NCBI RefSeq assembly: GCF_000369525.1
Contig: NZ_KB850072.1
Span: forward strand, 1,362,760 to 1,426,759
Direction: 5' to 3'
DNA length: 64,000 nt
From: Acinetobacter higginsii
GTDB taxonomy: Bacteria; Pseudomonadota; Gammaproteobacteria; Pseudomonadales; Moraxellaceae
Positions within the stretch are counted from its first letter, which is position 1; every line of letters begins with the position of its first letter. Positions 58,046 to 64,000 of the stretch are shown here, one piece after another. The notes beneath the pieces were generated by a model. The model was not told the DNA's origin. It ran no database searches and saw nothing but the letters and a program-made list of their open reading frames with translations. Made by a program: the position numbers and the translations under genes.

Positions 58046-58325
58046 TTATGAAACAATATTAAACCTATGAAAAATTATAATACTGCATGATCTTGCTTAA
58101 AGCCTAACAAATCATTCATAAGTTTAATATATTGATATTCAGTATATTGTTTCATGTTTTTAGCACAAAACAAGATATGCCTTAATTTACCGCTTAAATC
58201 ACATATCGAAAGATAGCCTTACTTTTTCAAGACCCACTCGCAATATATGATTTCCCAAAGTTGATATTCCGCAGCTTTTCTTACGCTTTCACTCGTAATT
58301 TATGAGCCATACTATGGTGTGCAAG

Positions 58326-58531
58326 AGCGTTACTTTTCTTAACGATGTTACTCGCAACGTAGTTGCTCGTCTTGCGCATGAGGAATATATTCCGCAAGAG
58401 CGTTGCTTTTCTTAACGCCTTCACTCACAGCATAGCTGTTCGACTTGCGCAGCTAAAAAGCGTTGCTTTTATTAACGCCTTCACTCACAGCATAGCTGTT
58501 CGACTTGCACAGCTAAAAAGCGTTGCTTTTA
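58326..58531. repeat. 60-bp tandem repeats built on the clpS terminator
   Basis: Two units (58401-58460, 58461-58520) differ at only two positions; a third begins at 58521 and runs into the clpS stop codon. A 73-bp divergent copy (58326-58398) precedes them, and fainter relatives reach back to about 58,200. Each unit holds AGCGTTGC...AACGC arms with A5 beside them (T5 on the minus strand) and the dyad ACAGCATAGCTGT. Confidence 0.85.
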
Positions 58532-58945
58532 TTAACGCTGCTCAGGCTCGATTTGGCATAACAAAGGATGACCTTGAGCTCTGGCATAGTTATTCACCTG
58601 ATTTGCTTTTGTTTCAGCAATATCTCGTGGATAAATACCCGCAGTGCCTTTACCTTCATAATGAACTGTTAACATCACCTGACTGGCCTGATCGAAGTCC
58701 AACCCAAAATAACTTTGTAGCACTTCAATAACAAAATCCATCGGCGTGTAATCATCGTTCATTAAAACAACTGCATATAACGGCGGTCGTTTTAATTCTG
58801 GAGGGGCTGTTTGTACAACCACCTCACCCTCATGATCCTCTTGCGAATCACTTAAACGTGGATTCAAGTGCCAATCGACAAACCCAGATTGATGAAAAGA
58901 ATTTTTCACTTCACTTAAATTCATTTGACGTTTATATCTTCGCAT
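58532..58945 (-). CDS. clpS: ATP-dependent Clp protease adaptor ClpS
   Basis: 137 aa. ClpS delivers N-degron substrates to ClpA. The core is [20 protein letters not shown] (about residues 56-75, with the Asn-Asp-Asp substrate pocket), then [20 protein letters not shown] and [20 protein letters not shown]. The first 45 residues are an unstructured tail. Either ATG 58945 or ATG 58924 could be used. Its stop codon lies inside a terminator stem that has been copied in tandem downstream. Confidence 0.95.
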   Translation of the reverse strand: MRRYKRQMNLSEVKNSFHQSGFVDWHLNPRLSDSQEDHEGEVVVQTAPPELKRPPLYAVVLMNDDYTPMDFVIEVLQSYFGLDFDQASQVMLTVHYEGKGTAGIYPRDIAETKANQVNNYARAQGHPLLCQIEPEQR

Positions 58946-58966
58946 ATTGAGTTCTTAATCTAAAAT

Positions 58967-59722
58967 TTATTGAGCATTTGCTTCAGCTTGAGGTATTTCC
59001 GACACGAAAGCAGAACCTGCATCAACCGGTTTACCTCTTTGCCAACTAAAGCGTTTAATTACAGGTGTGCCAGCGCCTGTTAAACGCACTTCAATGAATT
59101 GAGGCGTAAACCCTTTGGGCATTGTCCAACGCCCCGTTAGGCGCTCAAAATCATCGAAATTGAAGTTTTTATCTTCTAAAGGCACAACTAAGATTTCAGT
59201 ATCTTTAATTAAGCGCAACTCAACCGAACCAGAAGCACGGCGTTTATTTGGGCTTACTTGAACAAGATCAATCTGATATTCAAAGGCATTTTCCGGTAAA
59301 GATTTAATTGCCATATTTTGAATGGTTAAGCTTACACCACCACGTTGTCTCAAAATATCACGATAAATCGCATTCATCCCTTCAAATTGGGTCTTATCCG
59401 CATTGGCTTGATTCACTGCTTTGAATAAGTCATCCGCATTACCCACAGCCATATCACGCTCTTGAACAGCAGCATTCAAACTCTTGCTGACCGAATCCAA
59501 TGCAGTCTTTTGTTTCTGAACCACATCTACCAATTGCTCAGCATCTGCATCATAACCAACCACAGTTAAACCTTGACGGTGGCCGACAGTATAACCAAGC
59601 AAAAAACTGCTACCGATAAGAACAGTAGCACCAATAATCAAAGGTAAATTCGTTTTTAAGAATTTATTTTTTTCAACGGAACTGTCTGGTGAAGTAGTCG
59701 GTTCAACGTTTTCCATCATCAT
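58967..59722 (-). CDS. DUF6776 family inner-membrane protein
   Basis: 251 aa. One membrane segment (LPLIIGATVLIGSSFLLGYTVG, about residues 25-46) is followed by a coiled coil (VQKQKTALDSVSKSLNAAVQ, ERDMAVGNADDLFKAVNQAN) and a beta-rich periplasmic domain (NAFEYQIDLVQVSPNKRRAS). The arrangement matches DUF6776, of unknown role, possibly envelope scaffolding. Three consecutive ATGs (59722, 59719, 59716) are possible starts; GAG just upstream does not decide. It lies between argC and clpS. Confidence 0.75.
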   Translation of the reverse strand: MMMENVEPTTSPDSSVEKNKFLKTNLPLIIGATVLIGSSFLLGYTVGHRQGLTVVGYDADAEQLVDVVQKQKTALDSVSKSLNAAVQERDMAVGNADDLFKAVNQANADKTQFEGMNAIYRDILRQRGGVSLTIQNMAIKSLPENAFEYQIDLVQVSPNKRRASGSVELRLIKDTEILVVPLEDKNFNFDDFERLTGRWTMPKGFTPQFIEVRLTGAGTPVIKRFSWQRGKPVDAGSAFVSEIPQAEANAQ

Positions 59723-59797
59723 CTCTATCGTTATGATCTGCATCAAAGCACACATTAAAATCGAAATTTAAATGTGTGTGAAGTAAAAAAGCGTTTT

Positions 59798-60847
59798 TTA
59801 TGGTAATAAACCAATACCTTCCAAGCCTGCAGCCTCATCAAAACCAAACATTAAGTTCATATTTTGAATCGCCTGACCTGCAGCGCCTTTGACTAGGTTG
59901 TCTTGAGCAACCAAGATAATCAATTTATTGGCTTGTGGGCGGTAGAGTGCAATTCTAAGCTCGTTCGCACCGCGAACACTACGTGTTTCTGGAGAACTAT
60001 TTGTAAGCATGACATCAACAAAGCGTTCATCTTTATAGAAATCTTCGTAAAATGCTTGTAAGTCAAGTTGCTGACCTTGTTCGGTTAAGTCAACATAAAT
60101 CGTACTCAACATGCCACGAATCATTGGTACAAGATGCGGCACAAAAATAAGCTGATCAAACTGCCCTTTTTGTCCTGAAATATTTTCCAGCGCTTCAACA
60201 ATCTCGGGATGATGACGATGTCCAGCAACACCATAGGCTTTGAAATTATCAGCATTTTCACTGTAAATCATACCTAGGCTTGCTTTACGCCCCGCCCCAG
60301 ACACCCCTGACTTTGCATCCACAATAATACTTTGTGTTTGGATCAGTTGGTCTGGATTTTTAAGTAATGGAGCTAAGCCTAATTGTACCGTAGTTGGATA
60401 ACAACCAGGATTACCAATCACTTGTGCTTGCTTGATCTTCTCACGATTTAACTCAGTTAAACCATACACAGAATCTTTTAAGATGGCAGGACAACTGTGT
60501 TGCATACCATACCATTTTTCAAACTGAACCAAATCCTGCAAGCGAAAATCAGCCGCAAGATCAATGACTTTTGTACCTGTAGCAATCAATTTTTCAGCAT
60601 GTTGCATCGCTACACCATGTGGCGTTGCAAAAAATACAACATCACATTGTGCTAATTGATCTAAATCCAGATCTGAAAACTCGAGTGTTGTATGCCCGCG
60701 TAGACTTGGGAACATATCTGCAACACGCTTTCCTGCTTCTGTACGAGAAGTGAGAATACGAACCTGAACTTGTGAATGTCTTAATAAAAGACGTAATAGC
60801 TCAACCCCAGTGTATCCAGTTCCACCAACAATACCAACAGAAATCAC
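59798..60847 (-). CDS. argC: N-acetyl-gamma-glutamyl-phosphate reductase
   Basis: 349 aa. ArgC makes N-acetylglutamate semialdehyde in arginine synthesis. The NADPH fold opens with [20 protein letters not shown]. The catalytic Cys lies in [20 protein letters not shown] (about residue 155), then [14 protein letters not shown] and [12 protein letters not shown] with the active His. GTG 60847 has GAGG at 8 nt and gives the family-typical length; the upstream GTG 60856 touches the Shine-Dalgarno. Confidence 0.95.
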   Translation of the reverse strand: MISVGIVGGTGYTGVELLRLLLRHSQVQVRILTSRTEAGKRVADMFPSLRGHTTLEFSDLDLDQLAQCDVVFFATPHGVAMQHAEKLIATGTKVIDLAADFRLQDLVQFEKWYGMQHSCPAILKDSVYGLTELNREKIKQAQVIGNPGCYPTTVQLGLAPLLKNPDQLIQTQSIIVDAKSGVSGAGRKASLGMIYSENADNFKAYGVAGHRHHPEIVEALENISGQKGQFDQLIFVPHLVPMIRGMLSTIYVDLTEQGQQLDLQAFYEDFYKDERFVDVMLTNSSPETRSVRGANELRIALYRPQANKLIILVAQDNLVKGAAGQAIQNMNLMFGFDEAAGLEGIGLLP

Positions 60848-61122
60848 GCGTGACACCTCAAGCTTTCATTTAGATAAATAGTATGGCAGTTTGACCCATT
60901 TTACACAATCTTCAAGTACCTAACTTTTAACAAAATAAAAGTACTGTCAATCTTGATTAAACACTCAAAAGTTTATGAGAGAATACAAATAAACTCATTA
61001 TATTTGGATTGATTCTACCATTGGTCAAGAAATACTATTGAATCATTTCACTATTCGAATAGAATAAAAAAATTGCGGTAATAATAAATTTCATGGATGC
61101 AAAATTTTTTTGGAGAGCTGGA

Positions 61123-62643
61123 ATGCCTTCTTTGATGTCAAAACAAAGATTACATCATCATATTTGCTTAGGGCTGAGTACACTTCTACTTAGTTCGGCA
61201 TTAGTTGGTTGTGGAAGTGGTGAAAGTAAAGCGAAAGTAGAAACCACAACCACTGTATCAGAACCAAAACCGAAGAGTTTCAATGTCAAAGCAGCAGTTG
61301 AAATGCGTGACATAGTCGTTAGAATTTATGATAATTTTGACAATACCTTGATCTTCGAACAATCAGTAAGCACAACAACTGATCTAAATATTACACTACC
61401 GCGAATTTTGAATAGAAACCATCTCTATCGTATTGAACTCGCTACTACCCCCAACTCACTCATCTACGACTTTCAAAGTGGCCAATATCAAAAAGTCTCT
61501 ATGATTTTACGTAGTTTGGTTGAAGTAAATATAGCAAATCTCACACAAGCTATTTACATTAACCCAAGTTCAGAAGCAATTTATCAACGTGCTCTAATAC
61601 GTTCAGGGGTATTACCTACAGACACAAATAGCACCCCAACCGATATTACTGCTCTACAATTAAAACTTGCAACAAGCGATGTAAATACTGCATTAACGGA
61701 TGCTTTCAATCAGTTAGATATTAGCAATCTGAATCCAAATAGCTTATTTAGTGTCTTTTCTCCACCAAGCATTTCGTTACAATCTAGCCTATATACAAAT
61801 ACCTATCTCAGTTTTGGTCTTCTACAACAATGGTCAAACACTTACCCAAATAATAGTTTTGCTGAATTTACTCAAAATTTAGCGGTTGATTTAAGAGATG
61901 GTTATCTCGATACAAAAAAAATTCGTGGTGATCAAAGTACTCTAACATCTTTAGTAAAGACAACTCCTGATAATATTGACCCCGCTAAAAATACATTAGT
62001 AGATATTACTACGAATCAAAAAAATGCTAAGGACGCATTTGCCGCATCACTCAAACAGGCTACACTCCAACTTGCTGACCATTACCAGCAAGCATCTATA
62101 AATCCACAAGGCTATGCTTTATTAAAGCAAAAAGCATATGCTGGAGAAAATCCTGTCATTAACTCTAATACGATTTTCCGTATCATTGGTGCTGGTGATT
62201 ATCGACGTGCAGTTGGTTTTTCCGATACAACAGAGAGTTGTAATGGTTCTCTATACCCATGCAAACAAGGTATTACGGGTATCAACATTGTGAATGCAAG
62301 CTTACCTTCCATTGAATATTTAATCGGTAACTACAAAGATTCAACTGGTAATTGCCAACTCAATATTCGTGGTGATGGCTGGTTAGAACTCGTTAAAGAT
62401 GGTCAAACTTTTAGCTCAAAATTGGATGGCGATAGCACTGATAATTTATTACAGGTAGATAAAGCCAATGCTGAATACTTATTAAACAGCAGCTCAACTG
62501 AACCAAATAATAGCACACTGCAATATAGCTTTATTCAAGTAAAAGTAAAGAAAAATCAAGTGTTAAGTGCTAGTGCTGGTTTAGACAATCGTAAAGCGCC
62601 AGATCAGCTACAGACCACTCAATTACAGTGCAATTTCTCATAG
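61123..62643 (+). CDS. Large secreted lipoprotein, Asn/Ser/Thr-rich, hypothetical
   Basis: 506 aa. A lipoprotein signal (ICLGLSTLLLSSALVGC, lipobox LVGC) precedes a Thr/Val/Lys linker and a beta-rich N-terminal region (VVRIYDNFDNTLIFEQSVST). The middle is helical and Asn/Gln-rich, and a C-terminal compact part contains cysteine pairs (ESCNGSLYPC, GNCQL, QLQCNFS). No enzyme motif is seen. ATG 61123 with GGAGAG 5 nt upstream is preferred over 61093, which lacks a Shine-Dalgarno. Confidence 0.75.
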   Translation: MPSLMSKQRLHHHICLGLSTLLLSSALVGCGSGESKAKVETTTTVSEPKPKSFNVKAAVEMRDIVVRIYDNFDNTLIFEQSVSTTTDLNITLPRILNRNHLYRIELATTPNSLIYDFQSGQYQKVSMILRSLVEVNIANLTQAIYINPSSEAIYQRALIRSGVLPTDTNSTPTDITALQLKLATSDVNTALTDAFNQLDISNLNPNSLFSVFSPPSISLQSSLYTNTYLSFGLLQQWSNTYPNNSFAEFTQNLAVDLRDGYLDTKKIRGDQSTLTSLVKTTPDNIDPAKNTLVDITTNQKNAKDAFAASLKQATLQLADHYQQASINPQGYALLKQKAYAGENPVINSNTIFRIIGAGDYRRAVGFSDTTESCNGSLYPCKQGITGINIVNASLPSIEYLIGNYKDSTGNCQLNIRGDGWLELVKDGQTFSSKLDGDSTDNLLQVDKANAEYLLNSSSTEPNNSTLQYSFIQVKVKKNQVLSASAGLDNRKAPDQLQTTQLQCNFS

Positions 62644-62720
62644 TTCAAGCTAAATTAAAACATTGATGTTTAGCCAAAGCGTTAATGTCCAAATCCAAAA
62701 TAATTTTGCCGATTCCAATA

Positions 62721-62754
62721 AAACAACAGCTTTAACTAAGCTGTTGTTTTATTT
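62721..62754 (+). terminator. Intrinsic terminator after the lipoprotein gene
   Basis: AACAACAGCTT-TAACT-AAGCTGTTGTT followed by TTATTTT. Confidence 0.85.
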
Positions 62755-62830
62755 TAAATCTGTTATTTCAATCTTAGCTTTCTTCTTCGGCTGATATACT
62801 GCTTTAATAAACTCATCGATCTTATATTTA

Positions 62831-63442
62831 ATGCCTCTTAAGTATCAAATCCCTACACTTCTTGTTTATTCCAGATTGCTGCTCGGCTTTCTAATTGTCG
62901 TAGTAACACTATTACGGCCTAGCTTTTATCCTCTTTATACAGTCGTATTTTTAACACTCGGACTAATGAGTGATATCTTTGATGGCATCATTGCAAGACA
63001 TTTAGGCGTGTCAGATGAAAAACTACGTCGCTTAGACTCCAATATTGATCAAATCTTCTTTATTTGTGCAATCGCATCAATTTACTTACAACAATCTGTT
63101 TTTTTTAAACAATACATTTGGCCGATTCTGGTTCTAATTTTATTTGAAGTGGCGATTTATATGGTTAGCTTTATTAAGTTCCGTAAAGAAGTGGCCACCC
63201 ATAGTCTTGGTGCAAAAATTTGGACCTTATTTCTCTTTGCCTTATTGGTACAAGTGACACTTACAGGCCAAAGTCAAATTTTATTTTGGATTGTTTTCTG
63301 GCTAGGTCTTCTGACACGTGCTGAAATCATTGCCATTATTTTGGTACTCAAACAATGGCAAAATGATGTACCTAGCCTAAAACAGGCTATACGTATTCGG
63401 AAAGGTTTAACTATTCAGAACAATCGCTTTTTTAATGGTTAA
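62831..63442 (+). CDS. CDP-alcohol phosphatidyltransferase family protein
   Basis: 203 aa integral membrane protein with about five helices. The family motif is recognisable as SDIFDGIIARHLGVSDEKLR followed by RLDSNID (about residues 48-74): D-x2-D-G-x2-A-R and the two later Asp that bind metal and CDP. The Gly expected four residues before the third Asp is Leu here, which departs from the consensus. It probably belongs to the PgsA-like group but may act on another alcohol. Confidence 0.8.
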   Translation: MPLKYQIPTLLVYSRLLLGFLIVVVTLLRPSFYPLYTVVFLTLGLMSDIFDGIIARHLGVSDEKLRRLDSNIDQIFFICAIASIYLQQSVFFKQYIWPILVLILFEVAIYMVSFIKFRKEVATHSLGAKIWTLFLFALLVQVTLTGQSQILFWIVFWLGLLTRAEIIAIILVLKQWQNDVPSLKQAIRIRKGLTIQNNRFFNG

Positions 63443-63460
63443 GACAAAACGTATATTCTA

Positions 63461-64000
63461 TTATTTTTTATAGTACCAACTCGGCAATTGCGTCTGTTTC
63501 AATTGCTTTCGATGCTCAAGGTAATTGGTATCATGCTTTTTCACTTCATTCCAAAACGCAGCACTATGATCAAAATGTTTGGTATGTACTAACTCATGTA
63601 CACAGACTGATCGTACAATATATTCTGGCATCAGCACCAATGCAGCATGTAACATGATGTCATGTTTAGAACTACAACTACCCCAACGCGTCTTTGGCTT
63701 ACGGATACTACATTGTTGGTAAGACAAACTGATTTGCTGGCTTACTTGAGCTAAATATTCAGGTAAAAACTGTTTTGCATAAGCCATGACAGCAGCTTGT
63801 AAAGCCTGCTCGGACTGTTCATGCCGAATCAGTAATTGTTGTCGCTCGAAATCAAACTTAAAAATATGTCGTTGCTGTTGTTGAATAATCCTAAAAGGTT
63901 GGACATGGTGAAACAATGTCAACGATTCAGGAAATGCCGTCGTTTGATTAAATTGCTGTTGTTGTTTAGCCCAAGTCTCGATCAACCATTGTTCAGACTG
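63461..64000 (-). CDS. YgjP-like metallopeptidase domain protein (partial, 5' end outside window)
   Basis: The frame stays open to the window edge, so the start is missing. The zinc site is VCVHELVHTKHFDHSAAFWN, with HELVH and a third His 9 residues on. The preceding TRWGSCSSKHDIMLHAALVL is the WGSCS block of the DUF45/YgjP family, and the Gln-rich N-terminal portion is normal for it. It is probably a cytosolic zinc-dependent metallopeptidase; the substrate is unknown. Confidence 0.85.
   Translation of the reverse strand, partial: QSEQWLIETWAKQQQQFNQTTAFPESLTLFHHVQPFRIIQQQQRHIFKFDFERQQLLIRHEQSEQALQAAVMAYAKQFLPEYLAQVSQQISLSYQQCSIRKPKTRWGSCSSKHDIMLHAALVLMPEYIVRSVCVHELVHTKHFDHSAAFWNEVKKHDTNYLEHRKQLKQTQLPSWYYKK

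Noticed and set aside
58326-58531. CRISPR array
   Set aside because: The units are directly adjacent 60-bp tandem copies with no unique spacers, and no cas genes are nearby.
58363-58731. 122-aa open frame on the plus strand over the tandem repeats
   Set aside because: It is made of the repeats and the antisense of clpS, repeats its own sequence every 20 residues and has no ribosome-binding site.

Overview
The window reads as a chromosomal segment of an Acinetobacter-like gammaproteobacterium. It is AT-rich. It carries the block pyrG-kdsA-eno-ftsB-ispD, clpS-clpA, argC, fadH and DAHP synthase, and the protein sequences look like those I know from Acinetobacter. The identification rests on gene content and sequence style, not on a database search.

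Bases 1 to about 26,095 are the late half of a Mu-like transposable prophage with a contractile tail. The order follows Mu: lysis (endolysin, holin), gp25-gp28 with terminase, portal gp29, gp30/F, G, protease I with scaffold Z, decoration protein, capsid T, gp36, gp37, sheath L, tube M, tail-assembly chaperone, tape measure, N, P, gp45 spike, gp46, gp47, gp48 and a collar fibre. The early region (repressor, transposases) lies left of the window. Three departures from the Mu plan stand out. A cassette holding a reverse-strand gene, a structured leader and a DNA adenine methylase sits between terminase and portal. The tail sheath is split into an N-terminal ORF and a C-terminal ORF, with a 1015-aa tailspike and a 52-aa gene between them. 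Five near-identical 19-bp elements precede five blocks of late genes and look like activator-dependent late promoters.

Bases 26,095-30,950 are a scarred junction. They hold a C-terminal scrap of a tyrosine integrase, a truncated glycosylase gene, small AT-rich genes, and a methyltransferase gene flanked by an intact and a deleted copy of the same small gene.

Bases 30,950-64,000 are host core and accessory genes: a TonB receptor under a 24-bp palindrome, a persulfide dioxygenase/sulfur-transporter operon, a zeta-like toxin pair with its own operator, the pyrG-kdsA-eno-ftsB-ispD cluster, fadH divergent from a PadR regulator with twin operators, DAHP synthase, an ABC-F ATPase, a Fur-box siderophore receptor, clpA/clpS separated by a clpS relic and 60-bp tandem repeats, argC, a lipoprotein and a phospholipid synthase-like protein.

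The strongest regulatory find is upstream of DAHP synthase. A complete transcription attenuator is present, with a leader peptide ending YFYFWQY, five mutually exclusive RNA segments and a U-tract terminator. It is followed by a second aromatic-rich leader ORF and a hairpin touching the DAHP synthase ribosome-binding site.
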